A DNA stretch of 64,000 nt from Burkholderia contaminans (GCF_029633825.1 NZ_CP090642.1:868001-932000); one strand, 5' to 3'; shown: positions 46,479 through 56,176, counted from the stretch's first letter. Program-made: numbers and translations. Notes: generated by a model not told the origin, from the letters alone.

Positions 46479-48758
46479 ATGACAAATCGACGCGAAGTGC
46501 CAGGCATCAGGAAATACGACGGGCCCGCCGGCGGTTGGGGCGCGCTTCGCGCGACAGCCGATGCGGTGCGCACGCAAATGGAAACCATCGAGGCGCCGAT
46601 CGTGCTGATGCGGACCAACCAGCCCGACGGCTTCGACTGCCCCGGCTGCGCGTGGCCCGACAAGGAACACAAGTCGACGTTCCAGTTCTGCGAGAACGGC
46701 GCGAAGGCCGTCACATGGGAAGCGACGACCAAGCGCGTGACGCCCGAGTTCTTCGCGGCGAACACCGTGTCGTCGCTGCTGCGCATGTCGGACTACGAGC
46801 TGGAGAACATGGGCCGGCTCACGCATCCGCTCGTCTACGATCGCGCGACCGACACGTTCCGCGCGATCGAATGGGACGACGCGTTCGCGCGCATCGGCGA
46901 AGTGCTGCGCGCGCTGCCGCCCGACCAGGTCGAGTTCTATACGTCGGGCCGCGCGTCGAACGAAGCCGCGTACCTGTACCAGCTGTTCGCGCGCGAGCTC
47001 GGCACCAACAACTTCCCCGACTGCTCGAACATGTGCCACGAGCCGACCAGCGTCGGCCTGCCGCAATCGATCGGCATCGGCAAGGGCACCGTATCGCTGG
47101 AGGACTTCGACCACTGCGAGCTGATCATCTCGATCGGCCACAACCCCGGCACGAACCACCCGCGGATGATGGGCACGCTGCACGAGTGCGCGCGCCGCAA
47201 CGTGCCGATCATCGTGTTCAACCCGCTGCGCGAACGCGCGCTCGAACGCTTCGCCGACCCACAGGACATGATCGAGATGGCGTCGTTCGGCTCGACGCGG
47301 ATCGCATCGACGTACTACCAGGTCGACGCGGGCGGCGACGCGGCCGCGCTGAAGGGCATCATGAAGGCGCTGCTGCAGCTCGAAGCCGAGCGCGGCAACG
47401 TGCTCGACCGCGACTTCATCGCGCAGCACACCAACGGCTTCGACGCGTTCTCGGCCGACCTCGAAGCCACGTCGTGGGACGACATCGAGCGCGCGAGCGG
47501 GCTCAGCCAGGCGCAGCTCGAACAGGTCGCGCTCGCGTATGCGAAGTCGAACGCGACGATCGTCACGTACGGGATGGGCGTCACGCAGCACAACAAGGGC
47601 ACGGCAACCGTGCGCCTGATCGCCGACCTGCTGCTGATGCGCGGCAACATCGGCAAGCCCGGCGCCGGAGTGTGCCCGCTGCGCGGCCACTCGAACGTGC
47701 AGGGCAACCGCACGGTCGGCATCACCGAGAAGCCGTCGCCCGAGTTCCTGAAGAAGATCGAGGACGTGTGCGGCTTCACGCCGCCCGCCCATCACGGGCA
47801 TGACGCCGTGCAGGCGATGCAGGCGATGATCGACGGCACCGCGAAGGCGCTGCTGTGCCTCGGCGGCAACTTCGCGGTCGCGCTGCCCGATCCGGAACAG
47901 TCGTTCCCGGCGATGGCGAAGCTCGACCTGAGCGTGCATCTCGGCACCAAGCTGAACCGCTCGCACCTGCTGGTCGCGAAGGAAACCTTCGTGCTGCCGG
48001 TGCTCGGCCGCACCGAGCTCGACATGCAGGCCACCGGCCGGCAGTCGATCACCGTCGAGGATTCGATGTCGATGGTTCATGCGTCGGCCGGCAAGCTCAA
48101 GCCGGCGTCCGACCAGTTGCGCTCGGAGCCGGCGATCGTCGCGGGCATCGCGCATGCGACGCTGCCGGCCAGCAAGGTCGCGTGGCTCGACCTGATCGAC
48201 GACTACGACCGCATCCGCGACCTGATCGACCGCACGGTGTCCGGCTTCGAGGCGTTCAACGAGCGCATCCGCACGCCGGGCGGCTTCCGCCTGCCGCTGC
48301 CGCCCACCGAGCGCGTATGGCCGACGCCCACCGGCAAGGCGATGTTCTCGGTCTACAAGGGCGTGAAGGAAGATGCCGACGTGCTCGGCGCCGAGCAGGT
48401 GCTGCGGCTGATCACGCTGCGCAGCCACGACCAGTACAACACGACGATCTACGGGCTCGACGACCGCTATCGCGGCGTGTTCGGCCGGCGCGACGTGCTG
48501 TTCATGAACCCTGCCGATCTCGCCAGGTACGGGCTCGAACACGGCGACCTCGTCGACATCGAGACGGTCACCGCATCGGGCCGCACGCTGCGCCTCGAGA
48601 AGATCACCGCGATCGAGTACGACATCGCGCCGGGGTCGGTCGGCGCGTACTACCCGGAAGCGAACGTGCTCGTGCCGCTCGACTACATCGACAAGGAAAG
48701 CGGCACGCCGTCGTACAAGTCGGTGCCGGTGCGCGTCGCGCGCTCGGCGGTGGTCTGA
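46479..48758 (+). CDS. FdhF/YdeP family molybdopterin oxidoreductase
   Basis: A 759-residue protein, the same length as E. coli YdeP. It starts RREVPGIRKYDGPAGGWGAL, has GFDCPGCAWPDKEHKSTFQF (the family cysteine pair), FYTSGRASNEAAYLYQLFAR, NMCHEPTSVGLPQSIGIGKG, the molybdopterin-binding GHNPGTNHPRMMG and GNIGKPGAGVCPLRGHSNVQ, and a C-terminal MopB domain (TLRSHDQYNTTIYG). These are molybdenum bis-MGD enzymes; YdeP is linked to acid resistance, but its substrate is unknown. The ATG at 46479 has GGAG six bases upstream, better than ATG 46467. A strong hairpin follows the gene. Confidence 0.92.
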   Translation: MTNRREVPGIRKYDGPAGGWGALRATADAVRTQMETIEAPIVLMRTNQPDGFDCPGCAWPDKEHKSTFQFCENGAKAVTWEATTKRVTPEFFAANTVSSLLRMSDYELENMGRLTHPLVYDRATDTFRAIEWDDAFARIGEVLRALPPDQVEFYTSGRASNEAAYLYQLFARELGTNNFPDCSNMCHEPTSVGLPQSIGIGKGTVSLEDFDHCELIISIGHNPGTNHPRMMGTLHECARRNVPIIVFNPLRERALERFADPQDMIEMASFGSTRIASTYYQVDAGGDAAALKGIMKALLQLEAERGNVLDRDFIAQHTNGFDAFSADLEATSWDDIERASGLSQAQLEQVALAYAKSNATIVTYGMGVTQHNKGTATVRLIADLLLMRGNIGKPGAGVCPLRGHSNVQGNRTVGITEKPSPEFLKKIEDVCGFTPPAHHGHDAVQAMQAMIDGTAKALLCLGGNFAVALPDPEQSFPAMAKLDLSVHLGTKLNRSHLLVAKETFVLPVLGRTELDMQATGRQSITVEDSMSMVHASAGKLKPASDQLRSEPAIVAGIAHATLPASKVAWLDLIDDYDRIRDLIDRTVSGFEAFNERIRTPGGFRLPLPPTERVWPTPTGKAMFSVYKGVKEDADVLGAEQVLRLITLRSHDQYNTTIYGLDDRYRGVFGRRDVLFMNPADLARYGLEHGDLVDIETVTASGRTLRLEKITAIEYDIAPGSVGAYYPEANVLVPLDYIDKESGTPSYKSVPVRVARSAVV

Positions 48759-48767
48759 TTCACGGGC

Positions 48768-48797
48768 GGGCTCGCGGCGCACAACAACCGCGAGCCC
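48768..48797. terminator. bidirectional terminator candidate
   Basis: GGGCTCGCGG (48768-48777) and CCGCGAGCCC (48788-48797) form a perfect ten-base stem around a ten-base loop, between the convergent ydeP-like and permease genes. No T run, but the position suits termination of both. Confidence 0.6.
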
Positions 48798-48861
48798 GTC
48801 CGACTTCCTCCACGGGCCACCGTCTCGCCATCGACGCGGCGGCCCGCCCCCTTCCCCGTGT

Positions 48862-50283
48862 TTACCGCGCCGCCGTCGGCGGCATCGTCGCGCCCGTCTG
48901 CCGGCGCCGGTACGCGCTGTCGCGCGACGCGAGCCAGTAGTACAGCGGCGACGTCAGCGCGAGCCCCACGAGCCACGACAGGTCCGCGCCGCCGAGATGC
49001 GCGGGAATCGGGCCCGCATACATCGGCGTGTTCATGAACGGAATCTGCACGAGGATGCCGATCGCATACGCGAGCAGCGCCTGCGGGTTGAAGCGGCCGT
49101 AGATCCCGCCATCGACCATGAAGATCGACTTGATGTCGTACTTGCCCTTGTGGATCACGTAGAAGTCGATCAGGTTGATCGCCGTCCACGGCACCAGCAC
49201 GACGAGCAGCGCGAGCACGAGATCCACGAGGTTGCCGACGAAGTTCGTCGACGCGCCGATCGCCGCGTAGCAGCACGCGACGAAGATCACGACCGACACC
49301 ACCGCGCGCGTCTTCGCGGTCGGAATCCACTTGTAGGCGAACGTCTGCACCGACGTGATCACCGCGAGCACCGCGCCGTACAGGTTCAGCGCGTTGTGGC
49401 TGATCACGCTCAGCAGGAACAGCACGAGCATCAGCGGGCCGAGCGGGCCCGTCGCCTGCTTGACCGCATCCATCGCGTCCGCGCCGGCCGGCACCGCGAG
49501 CACCGCGACCGCGCCGAAGATGAACGCGAGCGTCGAGCCGATCGTGCAGCCGAGATAGGTCGCCCAGAACGTCGACGCCACACCGACGTCTTCCGGCAGA
49601 TAGCGCGAATAGTCCGACACGTACGGCGCGAACGCGATCTGCCACAACGCCGAAAGCGACACCGTCGCGAGCCATCCGGCGAAGTTGAAGCCGCCGCGCG
49701 TCAGGAAGTCGTCGGTCGTCACGTGCGTGAGGATCATCCAGAAGCCGACCAGGATGCCGATGCCGAGCACCCACGTGCCGATCCGGTTCAGGATGTGGAT
49801 GAACCGGTAGCCGACGATGCCGATCAGCCCGGAGCCCACCGCGCCGATCACGATGCCGACGGGCACCGGCACCGACGATGCGATGCCGTGCACCGACTTG
49901 CCGGCGAGCACGATGTTCGACGCGAAGAAGCCGACGTACATCACGGCCGCGATCACGGTCACGAGCAGCGCGCCCCACGAGCCGAACTGCGCGCGGCTCT
50001 GGATCATCTGCGGGATGCCCATCTGCGGCCCCTGCGCCGAATGCAGCGCCATCAGCACGCCGCCGACCGCCTGGCCGACGACGATCGCGACGATGCCCCA
50101 CATCAGGTTCAGGTGGAACAGCTGCACGCCGAGCGCGCCGGTCACGATCGGCAGCGGCGCGATGTTGCCGCCGAACCAGAGCGTGAACAGGTCGCGCACC
50201 TTGCCGTGGCGCTCCGCGGGCGGCACGTAGCCGATCGTGTGCTTCTCTATCATCGGGGACGCGTTGCGGTCCACGTTCGTCAT
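48862..50283 (-). CDS. NCS1 family purine/cytosine permease
   Basis: A 473-residue inner-membrane transporter with about 12 helices. The N-terminal IGYVPPAERHGKVRDLFTLW and FGGNIAPLPIVTGAL, and later FAPYVSDYSRYLPEDV and SVISHNALNLYGAVLA, are NCS1 nucleobase:cation symporter signatures (compare CodB). The substrate is probably a nucleobase, hydantoin or a similar N-heterocycle. GGAGA lies six bases upstream of the ATG at 50283. It is divergent from a LysR gene, and the catabolic operon 51675-55382 lies beyond. Confidence 0.9.
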   Translation of the reverse strand: MTNVDRNASPMIEKHTIGYVPPAERHGKVRDLFTLWFGGNIAPLPIVTGALGVQLFHLNLMWGIVAIVVGQAVGGVLMALHSAQGPQMGIPQMIQSRAQFGSWGALLVTVIAAVMYVGFFASNIVLAGKSVHGIASSVPVPVGIVIGAVGSGLIGIVGYRFIHILNRIGTWVLGIGILVGFWMILTHVTTDDFLTRGGFNFAGWLATVSLSALWQIAFAPYVSDYSRYLPEDVGVASTFWATYLGCTIGSTLAFIFGAVAVLAVPAGADAMDAVKQATGPLGPLMLVLFLLSVISHNALNLYGAVLAVITSVQTFAYKWIPTAKTRAVVSVVIFVACCYAAIGASTNFVGNLVDLVLALLVVLVPWTAINLIDFYVIHKGKYDIKSIFMVDGGIYGRFNPQALLAYAIGILVQIPFMNTPMYAGPIPAHLGGADLSWLVGLALTSPLYYWLASRDSAYRRRQTGATMPPTAAR

Positions 50284-50679
50284 GGTGATGTCTCCTTTCC
50301 TGCGCGACGATGCGCGCTTGCCGTGTCAGCCGGCGCGCGTTGGGGGGGCGCGCCGGCAATCGGGTCCGGATGCGCGAGCGACGACGCGCCGCGCGCACGC
50401 GCGGCGATGTCGGACGAAGCGGACGGCGCGCATGCGGAAACGGATGACATGCCCCGTTGCCGCGTGTGCAATCGCTTCGTGATCGTCGTGATCCAGGTTG
50501 GAGACGATGGTGCGCCACGACCCTCGCGACCGGAAAATACTAAAAATATTTCCGGGACATACGAAAAAGCTCTGCAGCGGCAATTTCGGCACCGGGAGGC
50601 TTTCAGGTAAGGTGCTACGCACAACCATGGACAGAGTGCGCCCGCGGCGGCACGCCGGGGCCGTGCATCAGAGGTGCTT
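50284..50679. other. divergent region between permease and LysR genes
   Basis: About 400 bases without a credible gene. It holds an AT-rich palindrome at 50530-50555 and must contain the promoters of both genes. Confidence 0.55.
50530..50555. promoter_or_regulatory. candidate LysR operator
   Basis: CCGGAAA (50530-50536) and TTTCCGG (50549-50555) form a perfect inverted repeat with an AT-rich centre of 12 bases, in the divergent region between permease and LysR genes. The layout suits a LysR-type dimer site. Confidence 0.55.
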
Positions 50680-51603
50680 GTGGCTCACTACACTTTGCGG
50701 CAACTGAAATACTTCGTGACGACGGTGGAATCCGGCAGCGTGGCCGAGGCGTCGCGCCAGCTCTTCATCGCGCAGCCGTCGATCTCCAGCGCGATCAAGG
50801 GTCTGGAGGAAAGCTTCGGCGTGAAGCTGTTCATCCGCCATCACGCGCAGGGCGTGTCGCTCACGCCGAGCGGCACGCGCTTCTACCGGAAAGCGCAGGA
50901 ACTGCTGCGCATCGCGCACGAATTCGAACAGAACGCGCTGGCCGACAACGACGTGATCACCGGGCAGATCGACATCGGCTGCTTCGAGACGGTCGCGCCG
51001 CTCTATCTGCCGCAACTGATCGCGGGCTTTCGCGAGCGCTACCCGGGCGTGAACATCCGGCTGCGCGACGGCGACCAGCAGGAACTCGTGCAGGGCCTCA
51101 CGTCCGGCACGTTCGATCTCGCGCTCATGTACGACCACGATCTCGACGGCACGATCGAGACCGAGCCGCTGATGCCGCCGCAGCAGCCGTACGTGCTGCT
51201 GCCGGAGCACCACCGGTTCGCGGGCCAGACGCACGTGTCGCTGCGCGACCTCTGCGTCGAGCCGATGATCCTGCTCGACGTGCAGCCGAGCCGCACGTAT
51301 TTCGTCAGCCTCTTTCACGAACTCGGGCTCACGCCGAACATCGTGTTCGGGTCGCCGTCGATCGAGATGGTGCGCGGGATGGTCGGCCAGGGGTTCGGTT
51401 TTTCGCTGCTCGTCACGCGCCCGCATTCCGAGTACACGTACGACGGCCAGCGCGTCGTGACGATCGGCCTCAGCGAAACGGTGAGCCCGTCGGGGCTCGT
51501 GAGCGCACGGCTGAAACGCGGGCAACTCACGAAGCAGGCGCAGTCGTTCGTCGATTTCTGCCGCGAGCGGCTCGCGCAGATCGTCGCGGAAACGGCGCGC
51601 TAA
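50680..51603 (+). CDS. LysR-type transcriptional regulator
   Basis: A 307-residue regulator with an N-terminal winged helix (YTLRQLKYFVTTVESGSVAE, ASRQLFIAQPSISSAIKGLE) and a full periplasmic-binding-like effector domain (TGQIDIGCFETVAPLYLPQL). I choose GTG 50680, with GAGG at 50671-50674 five bases upstream; GTG 50674 would add two residues. It probably controls the divergent permease and the downstream minus-strand catabolic operon, whose last gene ends 71 bases away. Confidence 0.92.
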   Translation: MAHYTLRQLKYFVTTVESGSVAEASRQLFIAQPSISSAIKGLEESFGVKLFIRHHAQGVSLTPSGTRFYRKAQELLRIAHEFEQNALADNDVITGQIDIGCFETVAPLYLPQLIAGFRERYPGVNIRLRDGDQQELVQGLTSGTFDLALMYDHDLDGTIETEPLMPPQQPYVLLPEHHRFAGQTHVSLRDLCVEPMILLDVQPSRTYFVSLFHELGLTPNIVFGSPSIEMVRGMVGQGFGFSLLVTRPHSEYTYDGQRVVTIGLSETVSPSGLVSARLKRGQLTKQAQSFVDFCRERLAQIVAETAR

Positions 51604-51674
51604 GGAACCGGAAGGAACGCGAACACGCACGCGCCGCGGGATGCGGTGCGTGCGTGTCGATCGGGCGTGCCGCG

Positions 51675-52838
51675 TCAGGCGGCCGCGCAGAGATGGGCGG
51701 CCAGCCGCCCGAGCATCGCGTCGCAGCCGTGGAGCTGGTCGAGCGTGACGAATTCGTCGGGCTTGTGCCCCTGGTCCATGCTGCCGGGCCCGCACACCAC
51801 GGTCGGAATGCCGGCCTGCCCGAACAGCCCGCCCTCGGTGCCGAACGCCACCGTGCCGAAGGCATCGGAGCCGCTCAGCATCGCGAGCAGGCGCGCGGCC
51901 TCGCTGTCGGGCGCGGTCGCAAGCCCCGGATACGCGCCCAGCGGCTGCAACCGAATGTCGGTATCGGGCTGCACCGCGCGCATCCTCGGCAGCAGTTCGG
52001 ATTCCGCATAGTCCTGCAGCGTCCTCGGCACGTCGTGCGCATCGAAATCCGGCAGCGCCCGTACCTCGAAATCGAACTCGCATTCGGCCGGCACGATGTT
52101 CAGCGCGCGGCCGCCCTTGATCAGGCCGGTCTGCACGGTCGAGAACGGCGGATCGAATCGTTCGTCGTGCCGTTCGGGCCGCGCGAGCGCCGCACCGATC
52201 TCGCCGAGCCGGCCGATCAGCTTCGCCGCATAGTCGATCGCGTTGACGCCCGACGGCGCGTACGCCGAGTGGCACGCGGCGCCCTTCACATGGCAGCGCA
52301 TCGCGAGCTTGCCTTTGTGACCGAGCACCGGCTTCAGTTCGGTCGGCTCGCCGATCAGGCACAGGCGCGGCCGGTGCGCGCGCGCGGCCAGTGCATCGAG
52401 CATCGGCCGCACGCCGAGGCAGCCGACTTCCTCGTCGTACGAGAACGCGAGATGCACCGGCACGCTCAGCGGCCGGGCAACGAACGCCGGCACGGCCGCG
52501 AGCACCGATGCGATGAAGCCTTTCATGTCGGCCGTGCCGCGCCCGTACAAGCGGCCGTCGCGCTCGGTCAGCCGGAACGGTTCGACCGTCCACGCCTGCC
52601 CGTCGACCGGCACCACGTCGGTATGGCCGGACAGCGCGATGCCGCCGCGATCGCGCGGCCCGATCGTCGCGTACAGGCTCGCCTTCGTGCGTTCCGCGTT
52701 GTAGAACAGTTCGCTCTCGACGCCGAAACCGGCGAGATAGTCGCCGATGAAACCGATCATCTCGAGGTTCGAATCGCGGCTGACCGTCGCGAAACCGATC
52801 AGCCGTTCCAGCAGTGCGCGGCTCGCCGTGTCATTCAT
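51675..52838 (-). CDS. argE: acetylornithine deacetylase-like M20 amidohydrolase
   Basis: A 387-residue zinc-dependent M20 hydrolase. SGHTDVVPVDGQAW has the first zinc His and catalytic Asp, GRGTADMKGF the bridging Asp, SYDEEVGCLG the catalytic Glu-Glu, and GEPTELKPVLGHKGK and CGPGSMDQGHKPDEF the later ligands. By sequence it is ArgE (N-acetylornithine to ornithine), but its place in a catabolic operon with DUF1028, RidA and a monooxygenase suggests another N-acyl substrate. Its start (52838) overlaps the DUF1028 gene end. Confidence 0.9.
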   Translation of the reverse strand: MNDTASRALLERLIGFATVSRDSNLEMIGFIGDYLAGFGVESELFYNAERTKASLYATIGPRDRGGIALSGHTDVVPVDGQAWTVEPFRLTERDGRLYGRGTADMKGFIASVLAAVPAFVARPLSVPVHLAFSYDEEVGCLGVRPMLDALAARAHRPRLCLIGEPTELKPVLGHKGKLAMRCHVKGAACHSAYAPSGVNAIDYAAKLIGRLGEIGAALARPERHDERFDPPFSTVQTGLIKGGRALNIVPAECEFDFEVRALPDFDAHDVPRTLQDYAESELLPRMRAVQPDTDIRLQPLGAYPGLATAPDSEAARLLAMLSGSDAFGTVAFGTEGGLFGQAGIPTVVCGPGSMDQGHKPDEFVTLDQLHGCDAMLGRLAAHLCAAA

Positions 52839-53508
52839 CGCCCGGCACTCCGTAGCTCGGCGCGGCGGTGGGGTTCAGCGCGCGCGTCTGGTAGTCCTGC
52901 ATCTGCGGCCGATATGCGTGCCACAGCGCATCGAGCTGCCCGATCGGGTCGGCCTCGGCCCAGTCGACGCGCAGGTCGACGATCGGCCAGGTCACGTCGC
53001 CGGCCACTTTCAGCGCGGCCGAATGCACCGGCCCCGCTTCGCCGCCGGCCGCCATCGCCGCATGCATCGCGGCCAGCAGCCGATCGGCGAGCAGGCCGGG
53101 CGCCTGTTCGAACGCACGCGCCATCGCATCGATCACGGCCGGTGCGGCCAGCAGGTTGCCCGCCGCCACGCATTGCTCGCCCTGCACCGCGTGATGCGTG
53201 CCGAGCGCTTCCTTGCCGGTGAAGCACGCCGTCTGCCCCTGCCCGTCGATCACCGTGACCTGCCGGTACTGGCTCCAGCCGTTCGCGCTCAGCGCGCGGT
53301 CGAGCGCCGCGGCGGGCGCGAGCTGCCCGTGCTCGATCAGGTCGAGGATCTGGGGCCCAAGCGCCGGCAGCGTGATGTTCTGCGTCGCGACGGCGCCGAC
53401 GCCCGCGCGCACCCACGGGCAGCGCGCACCCACCGCGATGCTCGACGAGCTGATCGCGATCCCGAGCTGGCCCGTCTCCGGGCAACGCCCGACGATGGAG
53501 AAAGTCAT
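52831..53508 (-). CDS. DUF1028 family Ntn-hydrolase-like protein
   Basis: A 225-residue protein beginning MTFSIVGRCPETGQLGIAIS and SSSIAVGARCPWVRAGVGAV, followed by ATQNITLPALGPQILDLI, the DUF1028 signature. The family is predicted to have an Ntn-hydrolase fold and often lies beside amide- or peptide-degrading genes. GGAGG stands four bases before ATG 53508, which overlaps the ridA stop as ATGA. The function is probably hydrolytic but unproven. Confidence 0.88.
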   Translation of the reverse strand: MTFSIVGRCPETGQLGIAISSSSIAVGARCPWVRAGVGAVATQNITLPALGPQILDLIEHGQLAPAAALDRALSANGWSQYRQVTVIDGQGQTACFTGKEALGTHHAVQGEQCVAAGNLLAAPAVIDAMARAFEQAPGLLADRLLAAMHAAMAAGGEAGPVHSAALKVAGDVTWPIVDLRVDWAEADPIGQLDALWHAYRPQMQDYQTRALNPTAAPSYGVPGDE

Positions 53509-53954
53509 GTCGCCTCCGGTGCGCGGTTCGGCTGCCAGTTGTCCGGGATCACGGCGATCACGTCGATTTCCATCAGCCATTGCGGCTGGCCGAGCGCGGA
53601 CACGACGAGCCCCGTCGAGATCGGATACACGCCCTTCAGCCACTTGCCGACTTCCTGGTAGACCGGCTCGCGATAGCGCGGATCGATCAGGTAGGTCGTC
53701 GTCTTCACGATGTGCGTGAGGTCGCTGCCGGCTTCCTCCAGCAGCTGCTTGACGTTCTTCATCGCCTGCTCGGCCTGCGCGCGCGCGTCGCCGAGGCCGA
53801 TCAGCCTGCCGTCGAAATCGGTGCCGACCTGGCCGCGCACGTACACGGTGTTGCCGGCCCGCACGGCCTGGCACAGGTCGTTGTCGAGCGTCTGGTTCGG
53901 GTACGTATCCTTCGTGTTGAACATGCGGATACGGGTATGGGTGGGTTGGCTCAT
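53505..53954 (-). CDS. RidA family (YjgF) deaminase
   Basis: A 149-residue protein with the RidA fold: VRAGNTVYVRGQVGTDFDGR, AQAEQAMKNVKQLLEEAGSD and HIVKTTTYLIDPRYREPVY. RidA proteins hydrolyse reactive enamine/imine intermediates to keto compounds and ammonia. The canonical C-terminal Arg/Glu (IEIEV-type) end is replaced by LMEIDVIAVIPD, so the exact substrate differs from RidA proper. It overlaps the DUF1028 gene by four bases. Confidence 0.9.
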   Translation of the reverse strand: MSQPTHTRIRMFNTKDTYPNQTLDNDLCQAVRAGNTVYVRGQVGTDFDGRLIGLGDARAQAEQAMKNVKQLLEEAGSDLTHIVKTTTYLIDPRYREPVYQEVGKWLKGVYPISTGLVVSALGQPQWLMEIDVIAVIPDNWQPNRAPEAT

Positions 53955-54029
53955 CGGGATCCTTCAGTCGTCAGGGGTCACGCCGCCGCACCGGAAGCAG
54001 ACGCGGTGCGGCAGGCGGCATGGGTTCGG

Positions 54030-55382
54030 TCAGTTCACCGCGTCGGCGAGCGGCTGCGTATCGGCGTGCGGCGCGGCGGGCGGCGCGGCGCCGTCCTGCT
54101 CCGCGTGCGCGGTCGAGCGGCGCCGCGATGCGTCGTGGTACTCGAGGTAGGTGCGCTGGATCGCGATGTGATCGGCGATGTGCCGCGCGTCGTGCCACAC
54201 GCCCCAGATGAAGCTGGAGCCGCGCCGCGACAGCCACGGCAGCCCGAGGAAATAGATGCCCGGCTCCTTCGACACGCCGCGCTGGTGCTGCGGCTTGCCG
54301 TTGTCGGCGAACGCGTCGACCTTCAGCCAGCCGTAGTCGACCGCGTAGCCGGTCGCCCAGATGATCGACGCGACGCCGGCGCCGGCCAGGTCGAGCGCGA
54401 GGATCGGATGCGCGACGCAATCGGGGTTCGGCAGGATGCGGCGGGCTTCCGGCTCTTCCGGCAGGTCGAGGCCGTTACGCGCCGCATAGGCGTCGGCCGC
54501 GTCGAGCAGCGACAGGTAGTTTTCGTCGCCGCGTGCGAGATTGATCGCCAGATCGCGTTCGAACATGGCCACGCCGCCGTCGAACGACTTCGTCAACCCG
54601 ACGAGCGTCACGCCCTGGTTCGCGAGCTTGCGGAAATCCACCGTATGGCCGCCGCGCGCGCCGCTCACCGCGATCGTCACGTGTTCGCGGCCGGGCGTCG
54701 CGACTTCCTTGTCCCATTCGCCGAGCACGCCGAGCCACCAGCAGAAATCGCGGCCGCGATACGCCCGCGGCGGCCGATCGTGCGGGCCGACCGACAGGTA
54801 CACCTGGCGGCCCGCGCGCTGCAGCTCGTCGGCGATCTGCACGCCCGACGACCCCGCGCCGACCACCAGCACCGCCCCTTCCGGAAGCTGCGCCGGGTTG
54901 CGATAGTCGGCGGAATGAATCTGCACGAGGCGCGCGTCGTCCGGTGCGATCGGCGGAATCACCGGGCGCTGGAACGGCCCGGTCGCGACGACCACGCGGT
55001 TCGCCTCGATCGTGCCGTCGGACGTCTCGACGATGAAACCCGGCTTGCCGGCATTGCGCACGACCTGCTTCACCTCGACGCCGGTGCGGATCGGCGCGTT
55101 GAACTTGCGCGCATACGCTTCGAAGTAGTCGGCGACCTGGTCTTTCGATGCGAACGCGTCCGGGTCGAGCCCGTCGAATTCGAGGCCCGGGAAGCGGTCG
55201 TGCCACGCGGGGCCGTTCGCGACCAGCGAATCCCAGCGGCCCGTGCGCCAGCGCTCGGCGATGCGGCTGCGCTCCAGCACGAGATGCGGTACGCCCAGCT
55301 TGCCCAGGTGCTCGCTCATGGCCACGCCGGCCTGTCCGGCGCCGACGACGAGCGTATCGATTGAGGTTGTTTCGACTGCCAC
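54030..55382 (-). CDS. flavin-dependent monooxygenase (CzcO/FMO-like)
   Basis: A 450-residue oxidoreductase. TLVVGAGQAGVAMSEHLGKL is the FAD GxGxxA site, VLVVGAGSSGVQIADELQRA the NAD(P) site, and RWDSLVANGPAWHDRFPG and ATGPFQRPVIPP (the ATG motif) complete the layout. It belongs with bacterial flavin-containing and Baeyer-Villiger-like monooxygenases. The C-terminus after about 420 is low-complexity. It begins the catabolic operon, with GGAG before the ATG at 55382, and is followed by ridA (75-base gap). It probably adds oxygen to an N-, S- or carbonyl-containing substrate. Confidence 0.88.
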   Translation of the reverse strand: MAVETTSIDTLVVGAGQAGVAMSEHLGKLGVPHLVLERSRIAERWRTGRWDSLVANGPAWHDRFPGLEFDGLDPDAFASKDQVADYFEAYARKFNAPIRTGVEVKQVVRNAGKPGFIVETSDGTIEANRVVVATGPFQRPVIPPIAPDDARLVQIHSADYRNPAQLPEGAVLVVGAGSSGVQIADELQRAGRQVYLSVGPHDRPPRAYRGRDFCWWLGVLGEWDKEVATPGREHVTIAVSGARGGHTVDFRKLANQGVTLVGLTKSFDGGVAMFERDLAINLARGDENYLSLLDAADAYAARNGLDLPEEPEARRILPNPDCVAHPILALDLAGAGVASIIWATGYAVDYGWLKVDAFADNGKPQHQRGVSKEPGIYFLGLPWLSRRGSSFIWGVWHDARHIADHIAIQRTYLEYHDASRRRSTAHAEQDGAAPPAAPHADTQPLADAVN

Positions 55383-55693
55383 GGGTGTCTCCTTCTGAAG
55401 TGCGGCTCGCTGCGAGGCTCGTTTGCTCGTGTCATCGCGCGAGTGGGAATGGAGACATTCTGCTGACAGCCAGGCGTGGGCGAAATGATGTTTTTTGTGG
55501 TTGTTGACGAGAAAAAAGCTGGGGGATCAGTGAAACCTCGAGACGGAGACATCATGCGTTCCGGCACCGGGTCGGCACCGGCTGCGACGTGACGCGGCGG
55601 CAGGGTCGAAATGGCGAGCGACGCATCTGCCGCTCCATACGGGAACGAATCGTGCGCGCGAGTCGTGGTCGGCATTCAATGGAGGACGGCTCG
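55383..55693. other. divergent region, monooxygenase to His-rich protein
   Basis: About 310 bases, no credible gene. A T-rich patch (TGATGTTTTTTGTGG, 55489-55503) occurs, but no clear promoter motif was resolved. Confidence 0.35.
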
Positions 55694-55981
55694 ATGAAAC
55701 CCCTGACAATTGCAACGCGTCGAATTCTGGCGACCCTCGTGGCAGGCGGCGCGCTCGCCGCGACCAGTACGGCCTTCGCGCAAGGCTACGGTTCACCGCA
55801 ACCGAGATACGAAGAGCGAGAGCCCGCCGCAGGGGCCGGTGTATCGGTCGAGATCGGCATGCACGGCGATCGCTACTGGGACGGCCATCGCTACTGGGAA
55901 CGCGACGAGTGGAGGCATCGTCATCCGCGCGATCGTGATCCGTGGCGCGAGCACGAGCACGAGCACGAGCATCGTGAATAG
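55694..55981 (+). CDS. small exported protein with His-rich C-terminus
   Basis: A 95-residue protein. GGAGG at 55681 precedes the ATG at 55694. A Sec signal (TIATRRILATLVAGGALAAT then STAFA|Q) ends near residue 29. The mature part has GDRYWDGHRYWERDEWRHRH and ends in EHEHEHEHRE. The His/Glu alternation could bind divalent metals such as copper or nickel. No family is firmly recognised. It is convergent with the tyrosinase operon. Confidence 0.65.
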   Translation: MKPLTIATRRILATLVAGGALAATSTAFAQGYGSPQPRYEEREPAAGAGVSVEIGMHGDRYWDGHRYWERDEWRHRHPRDRDPWREHEHEHEHRE

Positions 55982-56176
55982 TGACGAGCGCCGCCTGGAG
56001 TCCGTGCAGCGTCCGTGTGACGCGGGTTAAAACTCGGCTGCCGCTGCCAAAGCGCGCCGGCAGCCGAGCGCAAACCGCGTCATCACACTTTTCCAGAGCA
56101 GCTTGAACGCGGCCTCGTCTGACAACGGATGGCCGCGCCTCTTCAATATGGCCGTGTTTATTTCGCAATCGACCAT

